From NCBI GenBank assembly GCA_019912965.1, contig JAIOHM010000023.1, forward strand, positions 19,989-83,988: a stretch of 64,000 bases of DNA. Reading direction: 5' to 3'. A program made the translations under genes and the position numbers. Below, piece by piece: positions 8,179-19,300 of this stretch. The notes beneath the pieces were generated by a model, which was not told where the DNA came from, did no database searches, and saw only the letters and a program-made list of their open reading frames with translations. Every line of letters starts with the position of its first letter. Position 1 is the stretch's first letter. The stretch is from Anaerolineae bacterium. Lineage in GTDB: Bacteria; Chloroflexota; Anaerolineae; Aggregatilineales; Phototrophicaceae.

Positions 8179-10017
8179 ATGTTTATGAAATCACGATCAC
8201 TTTTCTTGCTTACACTTCTGCTGCTGGTCATCGCGGCTAGTCGTTTTATTCGCATTGCCGATTTCCGCATGGATACCGACGAAATCTGGGCGATCTGGCA
8301 GACATTTGGTACGCCGGAACAAATCGTCCAATGGACATCACCTACCGAAACGCCGATTTATTTTCTGCTGCTGGGTGTATGGAAAGCACTGGTTGGCATT
8401 CACCCGGACATGCTGCGTTATCTTTCGCTGTTGATTGCCTTGCCGGGTGTGGCGTTTATGTATCGAGCGCTGCGGCGCATTGGCGGAGATGGGGCAGGCG
8501 TTTTGGGGATGCTGGCTTACAGTGCGCTGGCGGTGATGACTTTCATCAGCCTGTACACCCGTAGTTATGTGATTGCTTATGCCGCGCTACCGCTGACGCT
8601 TTGGATGCTGCATCGCTATTTCGATAAACCGACGTTTAAACGGGCGCTGTCTTTAGCGGCTGGATTGCTATTACTTTATGTGGCGACAGTGACAGTGGCG
8701 CTGCCCGTGGCACTTTTGGGTATTTATGCTTTGCTGATATACGGGCGGCGTATCTGGCGGGGATGGCTGCCTGCGGTGCTGGCACTCCTGCCTGCCTTGC
8801 CGGATTTGCTGACCAATAAGTTGCAGATGGTCGGGTTTCATGCCGGAGGAGGGCGGATGGTCGAACTTCCGCCGCTGCCTGGTGCTGCACTCGATTTTTT
8901 TAACTATTTCACCAGCGCGACTCCGGTTTGGTATGGGCTGATTGTGGTTTCGGCTTTTGGTCTTTTGTATTTCCGCCGAGGGTTCAAACCCCTCGACTAC
9001 CGGAAAATCAAGCCCACTAAAGGAGCTTCAAAAAACGCATATTTAGAAATGTTTTGGCTGCTATGGATATTGTTTGTCCCTGTTCTGCTGTATGTACTCG
9101 AATCGCGGCTTGGTTTCTACACCATCAAACGGTATGGCTGGTGGTACGGTTTTGGAACAGCCATTTTTATCGGCTTGGGGTTGGCTTATCTGCCGCGTAT
9201 CGGGCGTATTTTAGGCGTGGGGGCGCTGCTGGTGGTGTTATTCGTCCCGTTCCCCATGCAGCCTTACGGTTATATCGTCACGCCATTGGGTGAAAATCTG
9301 CGCTGGCTGCGTGACCATTGGGCGTCGGGCGACGGCTTGCTGATTGACCCGGATATAAGCTGCAACTTCCCTGAAGAATGGGATTTTTACACCCGCGTGT
9401 ATTTTCCGAACGGCCTGAATATTGTGCAAGCGCCGGATGGGGTTCGCCGCGTGTGGTATGCGGGTTCCGGTAATGATGCCAGCCGTGCGGTTGAAGCTGA
9501 CCTGTTAAACAGGCGCACAGCAGGTCGTTTCGTTGGCCCGCCGGGATGTTTGATCCGTTTGTACGAAGCGCCGCCGGATGTTGAAGGTATTGTGTACGAA
9601 AACGGAATACGTTTTCACGGGTTCGATATTGTGGAAGCGGATCGACCACGCTTGGATTTTGTGCCGCTGCATGAAGGGGAAACCATTCGCGTCCGTTTAT
9701 GGTGGTCAGTCGATGAAGTTGTGCCGCTGGATTACAGTGTGAGCCTGCTGCTGCAACGGGGGGATGTGCTGGCACAGAATGACAGCGCCCCACAGGTGAT
9801 TTATCCTGAAGGCGCACCTGTCGAAACCAGCCGTTGGACGCCGGAACAACTTTACATCGAGGAACGCACGATCACTTTGCCGTATCCGATCACACCGGGG
9901 CGAGTCGGTTTATTGATGGCAGTCTACTGGTTTGGGGATAATGTTCGCCTGAAAGCGCAGGGCGTCAATGAAGCTGGTTTGTTGGAGTTAAAACGTTTTC
10001 CAGTAGTGGCATGGTAA
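8179..10017 (+). CDS. GT-C membrane glycosyltransferase (ArnT/PMT-like), second copy
   Basis: A 612-residue polytopic protein beginning MFMKSRSLFLLTLLLLV. The first loop motif is FRMDTDEIWAIWQTF, again with the D-E pair of family-39-like GT-C enzymes. The C-terminal domain, from about residue 390, is extracytoplasmic. Like its neighbour it carries the KIKPTKGA repeat in a loop that follows a membrane helix near residue 275. The ATG at 8179 is one base past the stop of the preceding gene, so the two form an operon and may act on the same glycan or lipid carrier. Sequence identity to the upstream gene outside the loop is low by eye. Confidence 0.8.
   Translation: MFMKSRSLFLLTLLLLVIAASRFIRIADFRMDTDEIWAIWQTFGTPEQIVQWTSPTETPIYFLLLGVWKALVGIHPDMLRYLSLLIALPGVAFMYRALRRIGGDGAGVLGMLAYSALAVMTFISLYTRSYVIAYAALPLTLWMLHRYFDKPTFKRALSLAAGLLLLYVATVTVALPVALLGIYALLIYGRRIWRGWLPAVLALLPALPDLLTNKLQMVGFHAGGGRMVELPPLPGAALDFFNYFTSATPVWYGLIVVSAFGLLYFRRGFKPLDYRKIKPTKGASKNAYLEMFWLLWILFVPVLLYVLESRLGFYTIKRYGWWYGFGTAIFIGLGLAYLPRIGRILGVGALLVVLFVPFPMQPYGYIVTPLGENLRWLRDHWASGDGLLIDPDISCNFPEEWDFYTRVYFPNGLNIVQAPDGVRRVWYAGSGNDASRAVEADLLNRRTAGRFVGPPGCLIRLYEAPPDVEGIVYENGIRFHGFDIVEADRPRLDFVPLHEGETIRVRLWWSVDEVVPLDYSVSLLLQRGDVLAQNDSAPQVIYPEGAPVETSRWTPEQLYIEERTITLPYPITPGRVGLLMAVYWFGDNVRLKAQGVNEAGLLELKRFPVVAW
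8976..9035 (+). repeat. In-frame palindromic repeat, copy 2
   Basis: The counterpart of 7021-7080, coding for GFKPLDYRKIKPTKGASK. The inverted pair CGAGGGTT/AACCCCTCG keeps its pairing although bases differ from copy 1 (A-T in place of G-C), a covariation suggesting selection on DNA or RNA structure. Confidence 0.75.
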
Positions 10018-10033
10018 TATTTCTGACCTGAAA

Positions 10034-10816
10034 TCAGCTTGGTTCGTATATTTCTATCAAACCACCCAACGCCTGAATCAATTCTTCGTCGCTTAAGTTA
10101 TTTCTGTATGCCTCGGATAAATCTGCGTAGGTTGTCAGAATTGATTTACTGCCATCCTGACCAAAAAATTCTATGAAAATGGTTGCATTTGTTGAGACAT
10201 ATTCCAATTTGTCCCAGTTTTGCATGAGAAAATCTACGAAGTTTGATATTGCTGTCAGCAGTAATGGGCGGTTACTGATGGCATCTATTGTGATTGCAAA
10301 CCCTAAATGACTTTCCACTGCTAAAAACGATGCATCTACTTGCTGTAAGCCAGTTGATTCAATGCCTGCTGTTCCTTCAATGCCTGCTTCACTCATCAAT
10401 CCCATCATTGTGTTTGTTGCATCACTTAAAACCACAGTAGCAATAAACGGGCCACAGTCGTTTACGCGGGTGGCAGGATTTTCAGGAACATTTTCAGCAT
10501 ATAAATAGCAAGGCCGACTTGGGAAAGGAACTTCGGTTAAATTCCTCAACACTTCATGATAAATAATCTCGCCGTAGAAAGGCGTGGATGAAAGCGCCAA
10601 TTCTGGACTTTGAGTGAAAATAGCCAGAGCAGTGCGCTCGGCTTCAATAGTTGGTAGTTCTTGGGGATCGACCAAAATACTCGGAGAAGGTGAGGTTTTG
10701 AATTGCTGCGTTGTAGTATCAACAAGGGGCAATTGCCCCATCAGAAAGGCTAAAAATGCAGTTATCAATACTATTCCGATTAATATCCCAATTTGTGAGT
10801 AATGCTTTCTTTGCAT
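10034..10816 (-). CDS. Membrane-anchored hypothetical protein
   Basis: A 260-residue protein with a single N-terminal helix (IGILIGIVLITAFLAFLMG, residues about 8-27) and no cleavage-like site, so it is probably anchored with its bulk outside. The remainder has no recognised domain. A Cys pair (PSRPCYLYAEN and RVNDCGPF) could form a disulfide. The ATG at 10816 has AGGA about ten bases upstream; the preceding TTG is rejected. Codon use looks more A/T-rich than that of its neighbours. It is transcribed convergently with the glycosyltransferase, leaving only 16 bases between stops. No function is proposed. Confidence 0.6.
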   Translation of the reverse strand: MQRKHYSQIGILIGIVLITAFLAFLMGQLPLVDTTTQQFKTSPSPSILVDPQELPTIEAERTALAIFTQSPELALSSTPFYGEIIYHEVLRNLTEVPFPSRPCYLYAENVPENPATRVNDCGPFIATVVLSDATNTMMGLMSEAGIEGTAGIESTGLQQVDASFLAVESHLGFAITIDAISNRPLLLTAISNFVDFLMQNWDKLEYVSTNATIFIEFFGQDGSKSILTTYADLSEAYRNNLSDEELIQALGGLIEIYEPS

Positions 10817-10925
10817 CAACTGGATTTCCTATTCAATACTTGATTCAAATCACATAAAATTTTCCATTGAATACACACAGCCTCATTGATGATGGTTTAC
10901 TGCTGCTCAATCGTATGGTAGGTTG

Positions 10926-12008
10926 CTATCCATCAGTATTTTGTGGTGGCGGTGGTAAGGGAAAGAACATTCTCATAATTGGGATGTTCTGCAAGATGTC
11001 CGGCGAAATCGGCTGTGCGTCTACTGGGGCAACCGCCAAAACGACTTGATTGTAATTGTCGAAGTCCGCATTGGTCTGAAAACTGCTTTGTGACCACTGC
11101 GTAATATCATTGCCTTTTATGCCTGCCTCAATCATGACTGAAAAATCCAACATTCCCCAGAATTGAAAGCCGCGCACAACTCGTTCTTCCGGGTCAACTG
11201 TCAGCGCATTGAGCATGATGGGTTCGGGGAAGATTTCGGCCATCATCGCCGCAAGCTCATTTAGGGCTTCATCGGTCACGGTATTCGGGGCGATGTTTGC
11301 CCAGTGGTTGTTTATCAAACTCTCGCGCAGCGCGGTTTGAAATATGGGGTGAGCGTACATGGCTGCGAAATCCACCCATGTTTCAAAAGTATCGCCGGAG
11401 CGTACCACATTCACAAACTGGTTAAGCACTTCCTGATCGAAGACTGCGGCAAGCTGATCAACATTTGTTCCAGTCAATAGTGGTTCATAGCCTTCCGGTG
11501 TTGGTGGGGGTGGTTCGGTATTTGGCATAGGTGGCATCAGTGTGGATAGCTCAATGCTTACCCATCCATGCAGCGTTGGATTGGGCGGCACAAGCGAATC
11601 CATGTCGATGTAAAGTATCCCATCAATGACTCGCACATTTATTTCGGCATGTTCCGGCATATCCTCCCATGAAGGTAAGCCCGTTGGAAGGTTGGATAAA
11701 TCGACGGCTATGGTTAGCTCGGCGTTCAAATTGGGCGCGGCGGTCAAATTCAGTCCCTGCATCAAGGGCAGATTGGCTACCGTTCCCGAAGCGGAAACCT
11801 CCATCCTGAAGTCGTCATGCAGATTTTGTGAAATCATGGATGCCCGGTTCAAGGTAGCTGAATGTAATTCTTGCAGTGACTGCTGTGCATCCAACATCAG
11901 CGCGCAGTCAGTTTCCGAAAGTTGTCCGCAGTAAGAGGATAGTTGAGCAGAAACGGGGTGTGTGACGAACAGCAGGGCTAGTAAGAAGATGCTGACTTTC
12001 TGGAGCAT
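10926..12008 (-). CDS. Secreted hypothetical protein
   Basis: A 360-residue protein with signal peptide LQKVSIFLLALLFVTHPVSA and mature start QLSSYCGQLSETDCALMLD. The mature part has alternating strand-like segments (INVRVIDGILYIDMDSL) reminiscent of bacterial lipoprotein-fold or LppX-like hydrophobic-ligand carriers, but that is only a resemblance. The C-terminus is proline-rich (FFPLPPPPQNTDG). The start at 12008 follows a GAGGAGGG site; an ATG 15 bases upstream would place that site inside the gene. No domain can be named with confidence. Confidence 0.65.
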   Translation of the reverse strand: MLQKVSIFLLALLFVTHPVSAQLSSYCGQLSETDCALMLDAQQSLQELHSATLNRASMISQNLHDDFRMEVSASGTVANLPLMQGLNLTAAPNLNAELTIAVDLSNLPTGLPSWEDMPEHAEINVRVIDGILYIDMDSLVPPNPTLHGWVSIELSTLMPPMPNTEPPPPTPEGYEPLLTGTNVDQLAAVFDQEVLNQFVNVVRSGDTFETWVDFAAMYAHPIFQTALRESLINNHWANIAPNTVTDEALNELAAMMAEIFPEPIMLNALTVDPEERVVRGFQFWGMLDFSVMIEAGIKGNDITQWSQSSFQTNADFDNYNQVVLAVAPVDAQPISPDILQNIPIMRMFFPLPPPPQNTDG

Positions 12009-12311
12009 ATCGACCCTCCTCATCAGTTTTTATGATAAGGCTAGGGCAGCTTCCTTTCGGTGAAATAACAGCTTTAGCTGATGTAACAAACTTTTTCCAT
12101 TGTCAGACTAATCTAAACAAACTTTCGCTGCACTTTTCACGTATACTAGTGATTAGCAAAGGCGAAACGCCACATCAGCCGAAGGTTAGTATATCTCAAC
12201 CTGAGGGATGGAATGCTGGCGGGAATGGCTGTTCGCCTGTATGATTCGCAGATATAACGCATTAGACATATATTGGCACCCTTATACGAAGGAACGGCGG
12301 GGGCGAACACA
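12009..12311. promoter_or_regulatory. Divergent intergenic region with structured leader
   Basis: About 300 bases between a minus-strand secreted protein and the signalling operon. A TATACT (12142-12147) could be a -10 box, without a good -35. Downstream lie three small inverted repeats: GGCGaaaCGCC (12161-12171), GGTT/AACC around 12184-12201, and GGCG/CGCC around 12218-12236. They would fall in a leader of about 160 bases before the ATG at 12312. No known riboswitch was recognised. Confidence 0.35.
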
Positions 12312-13241
12312 ATGAGCAAAGGTCGAATCCTGGTTGTCGAAGATGATTTCGACATTTCTAACATGTTGCGTATCTACTTTAGTGGGCAGCAGTATGATGT
12401 CCAGGTCGCGCCGCGTGGCGGTGATGCCCTCCAGATGACCCGCAAGCAGTTGCCGGAACTCATCATTTTAGACATCATGCTCCCGGATATGAATGGTTAT
12501 GATGTGTGTCGTGAACTCCGCACGACCACCCGTACCAGCCATATCCCGATCATCTTCCTGACCCAGAAAGACGAACGCAGCGACAAAATCGCGGGTCTGG
12601 AACTCGGCGCGGATGATTACATCACCAAGCCTTTCGACATCGAAGAACTGAAACTGCGCGTCAAGAATGCTATCGACTCGGCGCGCCGTACCTCGCAGAC
12701 CGACCCCAAATCCGGTTTACCCACCGGACGGCTGATCGAAGATCATCTGCGTTCACTGATGCATGGCAACAAACAGTGGTCATATGTCGATATGAAGATT
12801 AATAACTTCGACCCGTTCAAGGAAGTTTACGGCTTCGTGGCGGGTGATGAAGTCATGCGCTTCATGGCATTGATGATGGGCGAAACTATTGACGATTTGG
12901 GTACACCGGAAGATTTTCTGGGGCATCCCGGCGGCGATAATTTCGTGATTATCACCCACGCTGTCGAAGTGGATACCCTCAAATCGCGGCTGGTCGAACG
13001 CTTCAATGAAGAAGTCAAGCAGCACTATTCGTTTATTGATCGTGAACGCGGCTACATTCTCGTGCCGGATAGCAGCGGTGGTGGCGAAAGACAGGAACCC
13101 TTGATGACCCTCTCGGTCGGTTCGGTGTCTACCACTACTCATCAGGTATCGGACATCCGCGAGATCACCGAATTGGCTGCCGAAGACCGCCGCCGGGGGT
13201 TGGGTGGCGAATCGCTCCCGCCCATCCAGACAGCGTGGTGA
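12312..13241 (+). CDS. Response regulator: receiver domain plus degenerate GGDEF domain
   Basis: A 309-residue cytoplasmic protein. Residues 1-120 are a receiver with the acidic pair E10/D11, phospho-acceptor D54 (LIILDIMLPDMNGYD) and K106 (DDYITKPF). Residues 135-300 have the GGDEF fold: SGLPTGRL replaces the usual TGLPNR, a metal-site D is kept in VDMKINNFDPF, and the signature loop reads GGDNF (207-211). The E to N change in the loop argues against diguanylate cyclase activity, so it may bind nucleotide or act as a dimerisation module. It opens a run of co-directional signalling genes and probably takes phosphate from the giant kinase next to it. Confidence 0.88.
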   Translation: MSKGRILVVEDDFDISNMLRIYFSGQQYDVQVAPRGGDALQMTRKQLPELIILDIMLPDMNGYDVCRELRTTTRTSHIPIIFLTQKDERSDKIAGLELGADDYITKPFDIEELKLRVKNAIDSARRTSQTDPKSGLPTGRLIEDHLRSLMHGNKQWSYVDMKINNFDPFKEVYGFVAGDEVMRFMALMMGETIDDLGTPEDFLGHPGGDNFVIITHAVEVDTLKSRLVERFNEEVKQHYSFIDRERGYILVPDSSGGGERQEPLMTLSVGSVSTTTHQVSDIREITELAAEDRRRGLGGESLPPIQTAW

Positions 13242-13283
13242 ACTTCTATAGGGTTGTGATACACAATATTTTGCATATAGATA

Positions 13284-13310
13284 TAGGGGCGTCTCGCGTG
13301 GACGCCCCTA
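13284..13310 (+). terminator. Hairpin between receiver gene and giant kinase
   Basis: A perfect 10-bp stem, TAGGGGCGTC/GACGCCCCTA, around a 7-base loop (13284-13310), followed by TAAAA but no T tract. It could be a weak terminator, an mRNA processing site or a dispersed repeat. Confidence 0.45.
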
Positions 13311-13356
13311 TAAAACTATCGCCAATCCGAAAAGCAGTTGAACAGGCTCGCTAATT

Positions 13357-16300
13357 ATGGGACTGGGATTTATCTTATTCCTGGGTGGTCTGGTGATTAT
13401 CCTGGGGTTGTATTTCTGGTCACGCCAGCGGGAAGAACTTGGTTATATCCCGAATGCCGAACAGAAAGACCTCCAAAACCTGCCGCTGACCAACAGTGAC
13501 GATGCGGTGCTGGTTTCGCGGGAACATGGGCAGTTGGTGTATATCAACGACCGTGCCCGCAAGCTGTTAGGGCTGAACGGCGGTGATCCTAATCTGGAAT
13601 TTATCGCCCGCATGGCGCAGCCCGTTGATAGCTTTCTTGATCTGTTTGCCTCTGAAGGGCAGGCATCGTTCCAGCTAGGGCAGCGTTGGGTAGAAGCCTC
13701 ATCGCACACTATCCCCACCGGCGGCGAAATGCGGCGCGTGGTCGTCATGCGCGAAATTTCCGCGAATACCAGTAACCCGGAATCGCTCGATCTTTCGCAG
13801 GCCATTCGCACCATCAACGAAATTGGCGAAACTGTCAACGCAGGCATGGGTGTGCAGCAGGTGCATCAGGCGCTGCTGTCGATTGTTATGAAAGCTATCC
13901 CGGCAGCAGCGGGTGAAATCTGTCTGTGGGACGAAAACAAGAAAGTGCTTTACCCGGAAGGCTGGGTGGGTGATTCTGGCTATCTGATTAAGCTTCAGGA
14001 AAACGGCGGCTCGTATAAACCCGGCGAGGGCATTACCGGGTGGATGGCGCAGCATCGTAAACCGGTGCTGGTCGCCAGCATCTATGATGGGACTGCTGTA
14101 CAGCCGAAATTCGGCAACTTCTTCAAAAGTTTTGTCGGCGTTCCCCTAACATTAGGTGACCGCTTTATTGGCACATTTGAACTCTCCGATCTGGATGCCA
14201 ATCACTTCAACCAATCGCATCTGGCGCTGCTGCAAGCTATCAGCAAACAATTGGCAACCGCCATTCACAACGCCCAGTTGTATGCTGAGCAGTCCAAGCG
14301 CATCAGTGACATGGCGAGCCTGCAAGAAGTTACCCAGCAGGACGAAACCCTGACTGACTCGCGCATTGTGTATGCAGCGCTGACCGAACGGGTCGCACGT
14401 TTGGTATCGGCAGGCATCTCCGGCGTTTTGGTGTATGACGAAAATCGCCGTGCGCTGCTTCCCGAACTGCCTTTTTATGGCCTTCTGGATAACGTCGCCC
14501 AGAATATTGTCATCAACCTGCCTGCTGATAGCCCACAGCGTGACATCTGGGAACGGCAGCCGTATTGGGTGACCAACGATGTAGCTGATGATTCACTGAT
14601 TGAGGCGTTGGGGCTGAAAGAATTTTTCGGTGTGGCGGGCATCAAGGATATGGCGCTCATCCCGTTGGAAATCGGCGCACACCGTTTTGGCATGATCCTC
14701 ATTAGCAACAAGCGGGCGGCGGGCGGTTTTTCGACGCAGGATATTCTGGAAATGCGGATGCTGGCCGCGCAGGCTGCCATCGTGGCGCAAAATGTGCGCC
14801 TCTACCAGCGCGAACAACGCCGTGATACCGAACTTACAGGTTTGCAGGAAATTACCCAAGCCATTGGTGCACTCAGCCGTGAAGGGGAGTTTTACTCCAC
14901 TATCAACGAAAGCATCGCCAAGCTGATGGGCATCGGTATGTGCGGCATTCTGCTCTACAACGAAACCGAACATCGCCTGGAATCCCGTTTGCCCTTCTAT
15001 GGTCTTTCCGATGAACAGGTCAAAGATTACACCATTGAGCTTGAACCCGGCAGTCCGCTGGATGAAATCTGGAATGAAGTTGATTACTGGTATACCAACC
15101 GGGTGCAGGCCGACGCGGTCGTATACGCCGCTGGCCTGGGCGAATTTGCCAGCCAGATGGGTGTGCAAAAGACATTGCTGGCTGTGCTTTCGGTTGGCGG
15201 TCGGCGTTTGGGCGTGGTGCAGGCGTCCAACAAGCTGAGTGGTGAAGACTTCAACGATAAAGACGCCCAACTGCTGCTGATCTTCGCAACTCAGGTTGCC
15301 GCCATGATCGAAAACGTCCGTCTGCTGCGGGATATGGAGCGCAGTACAGAGGAAGCAAAAGGGCTGCGAAATGTGGCGGAATTAGCGGGTACGGTGCTAA
15401 CACCCGAAGATTCCTTCACCCCGGTATTGGCGGAAATTGCTGCCCTGACGCGCAGCCCACAGGTATTCATCAATGTGCTTGACCAACAAACAGGCAGCCT
15501 GATTACTTATCCTCGTTGGGTCTATGGCACGGAACTTCATGAACCAGTGGTTTATGATGTTTATAGCAAACACTTTGAACACAGCGTAGCCCTCTCGCAT
15601 CAAGCGTTTGTTAGCAACGATATTCTCAACGACTCGCGGGTGTTGGAAACCTATCATCAAAGTTCGCAGAAATTTAACCTGCGTTCGGCTGTTCTCGTCC
15701 CGCTGGTCGTCGGTGATCGCAGTCTGGGTGAGTTGGGTATTGCCAACCGCGCTAATCCCCCTTATGGCGATGAAGACATTAAGCTGATGACTGCCATCGC
15801 TACCCAGATCGCAGCGACCATTGAACGCCTTCGCTTAGTCGAAGCGCAGGGACAGAACCTCAATCGGCGTCTACAAGAGCTGGATGCCATTTCCAATATC
15901 AGCAACGAACTTACCCAAACGCTGGAATTGGAGCGGGTGCTGGATGTCATTCGTCATGAGGCGGCCCGCGCTACCAATGCAGATGGCAGCACTGTCGTTT
16001 TGCTAAAGACCCTCGCCGCCTGGAAAAGCCCGGATATGCCGGAAATGGAACAACGGTTAGGTGAACGTAATGGGATGGTGTCGCTGGCTGACATTGAATT
16101 GGAAGCCGTTACGCGGGGCGCGGATACGGTTCTGATCAGCAACTATTCTACTGCCAGCCTGAATCCCTCCCCCAAAATTGCTAACTCCGCCATCGCGGCT
16201 GCCTTCCTCTACGAAGATGAAGTCGTCGGTGTTTTGCACCTGTACCATACACGCCAGAATCACTTCGACGACCGTGCGGCTGCTTTCTTGCTGACGCTGG

Positions 16301-19300
16301 CTGCCAAAGCCTCTCTGGGCTTCGGCAACGCCAAACGTTACCGCGAACAGTTGGAACGCAGTGCCCGTTTACGGCGTCGTGTCGAGCAGTTGAATCAGAT
16401 TTTCGAACTGGGGCAAATGCTCCAGACCAATGTTGACCAGATCACGCTGTTGGAAGCCATTCTCTACAGCATCCAGCAAAGTGTGGGTTACGACATTGGC
16501 ATGGTGGCATTAGTAGATGAGCAGGCTGGAATTCTCCGCCGTGCCGCACAGGTTGGGATGCCGCTAGACCATTTTGAGCATAGCAAAGCTTCCACGATGA
16601 CAGTGGATGAATTGCTGGCCATCATGCAGCCACAGTATCAGATCAGCGAATCGTACTTCATTCCGGCGGAACAGCGGATGCATTTGCGCTATTCTGTTCA
16701 GCAAACCCTGAGTACCGACTCGCCCGATAAACGCAATCAGGCACCTAAAGACGACCCACGCGCCTGGCAAACGGGCGACATGCTCTTGGTGCCGCTGCTA
16801 GGGCCGGGTGGTAATCCGCTGGGGATGATGAGCCTCGACCAACCGCAGGACGGGTTGCGACCAGACCGCGTAACGATGGAAGTGCTGGAAATCTTCGCGC
16901 ATCAGGCCGCCGCCACGATGGAAAATATCCGCCTGTATCTGGCGAGCCTGAACAATGCTGAACAGGAAGCCCGGCTCAACGAGATGATGGAAGCCATCAC
17001 CGGGACGCTGGATGTTCATGAGATTATTGAAGCAGTGGCCTATGGTGCGCTGCGTTTGGTGCCTTTCACCCGCATGACAGTCGCCATGTTGCCCACCGAA
17101 GGCAGTGGCTTCGATATTCTCAACGTCGCTATCAACGCCGATAGCTCAATCAAGATCGACAGGGAACATCGTCAAAATCTGACAAGTAGTGCCTTGCTGC
17201 GGGCGCTGGTGGAAAGCCAGGACTCGCTCTACTATGCAGATGACCCGGTTATTGCCCAGTATATCGACTTGAGCGAATGGCATGGACAAGGTGAACGGAC
17301 CACATTAATTGTGCCTTTAGTAGCCGGTGGTGTTACGTTGGGCGCGATGCATTTGGGCAGCGAACTTTCGCAGGCATTTGGTTTCGAGGAATACCGTCCG
17401 CTGCTGAAGCGTATGGCAAACCTCTCTGCTGTTGCCATTCAGAATGCGCGTTTGTTCAATCAGGCGCTCAACCTGCAAGCCTTTAATGAGTCGGTAGTAG
17501 AATCGATCCAGCAGGGTATTGTCGTGCTGGATGAGGGCGGCTACATCCTCTCCATGAACGACTTTATGCGCCAGCGTTACGACTGGAATCCCAACGAGGC
17601 GCTGCGCCAGCATTTGTTTGAGTATCGTCCCGCTCTGCGCGAGATGCTCAAAGATGATCTGAAGATCGTGCTGGAAAAAGGTCAGCCGCGCGAGAAGATC
17701 GGGCAGGTCAACCACCTTGATGATGGCACGACACTGGTACGTAACTTCTATACCTATCCGCTGCGTACCATTGAAGCGATTCGGGGTGTTGTGCTGCTGG
17801 TAGAAGATGTTTCCGACCGTGCCATGCTGGAGCGTGATCTGGAAGCCCGTGCCACACAATTGGCTGTGCTGACCGAAGTTTCCAGCCGCATCACTGCTTC
17901 CCTGAACCGTGAAGAAGTGATCACATTGGCGCTGGATGAAATGGGACGGGTTATTCCCTACGACTCGATGACCTTGTGGAGTCGTAAAGGCAATGTGTTA
18001 CATCTGGAAGGTTCCGGCGGTTTTGACGAAGATGTAGCGATGGTCGATGACGATATGGCGACCATTAGCATTTCTTCGCACGAACGCCTGAGTACACTGG
18101 TCGAACGAAAAACACCCTATTCCATCAGCAACTTGCAGGGATGGGACGCGCTGCCGGGCGAAAAGGGTGCTAAAAGCTGGTTGGGCGTTCCTCTGGTTAA
18201 TCAAGGCGATGTGGTTGGCGTGATTGCGCTTTCCCGGCAAGAACCACGTTTCTACGATGCTCAATCCGAACAGGCGGCTTTTGCCTTTGCCAATCAGGTT
18301 GCCATCGCGCTGGCGAACGCCAATCTGTTCTCCGAAGCACAGTATAAAACCGAGCGTCTCGGTCTGTTAAACCATGTTTCGGTCGCGCTGGCGCAGTCGC
18401 TAGACAGCGAAAATATTCTCGAAATTGCGCTGCAAGAAATTGCCCGCGCGATGAAAATTGGCAATGCACGTGCGCTGGTCTTCGAGCGCGATCTGCATAT
18501 TGGTCGCGTGGTGGTGCAGTACCCACGCGGCGAAGCCCCGCCCGAAGATATTATCAACCTGAATGAAAACGCCGCTTATCAGGTCATCCGTCGTTCGGCT
18601 GCGCCCCTGCTGGTTGAGGACGCGATGGGGCTTGGCCCGGATGATCCTTTACGGCATGAACTCGATCAGCGCCGTATCCGCGCCTATGCCATGATTCCCA
18701 TGACCGTTGGCGGGCAGGCGATTGGCGCATTTGAGATGGAAGTCTACGATGTGCCGCGTAACTTCACCGTTGAACAGGTTGATTTGGGTACAATTATTGC
18801 TAATCAGGCGGCCATCGCCGTACAGAACACCAACCTGCTCGAACAAACGCTGGTGCGTACCCGCGAACTGGAAACCCTGCTGGAAGCGGCGCAGGCTACA
18901 TCCCTGACGCTCAATCTGGAAGATGCTTTCCGCAGTGTGTGCGAACTGATCCTGCACGCGCTGGATATGGACGACTGCGCGATCATGATGTGGGATAACG
19001 TTGAAAGCTCGCTGGAAGTCCAGCTAGATGTAAACCGTTATGGCGAAACGGATCAGGTTGCGCCGCACGGAACCGTCTACAATCTGCGTCAGCAGCCGGC
19101 CAAGCTGCGTGCGCTGGAAGACCGCGAAATCGTGGTTATTCGTCACAACCAGACCAACAAAGATGTTGAAGAAGCTGAAGAAGTGAGGGCGCGCGGTGAC
19201 GCACTGCGGGTGCTCATCCCGCTGGTTGTCCGCGATCAAGCCATCGGTCTGATTCAGGGACAGCAATCTGCCCAACACCGCGCCTTTAGCCACCGTGAAG

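Noticed and set aside
8976..9000. GGTTCAAACCC resembling a tRNA T-arm
   Set aside because: It is part of the in-frame palindromic repeat; no acceptor or anticodon arms surround it.
12150..12240. Possible c-di-GMP riboswitch ahead of the GGDEF-like gene
   Set aside because: The conserved GEMM core and tetraloop-receptor pairing were not found; kept only as an unassigned structured leader.
14593..15270. 225-codon minus-strand frame inside the giant kinase
   Set aside because: A shadow of GAF-coding sequence with no start signal or domain.
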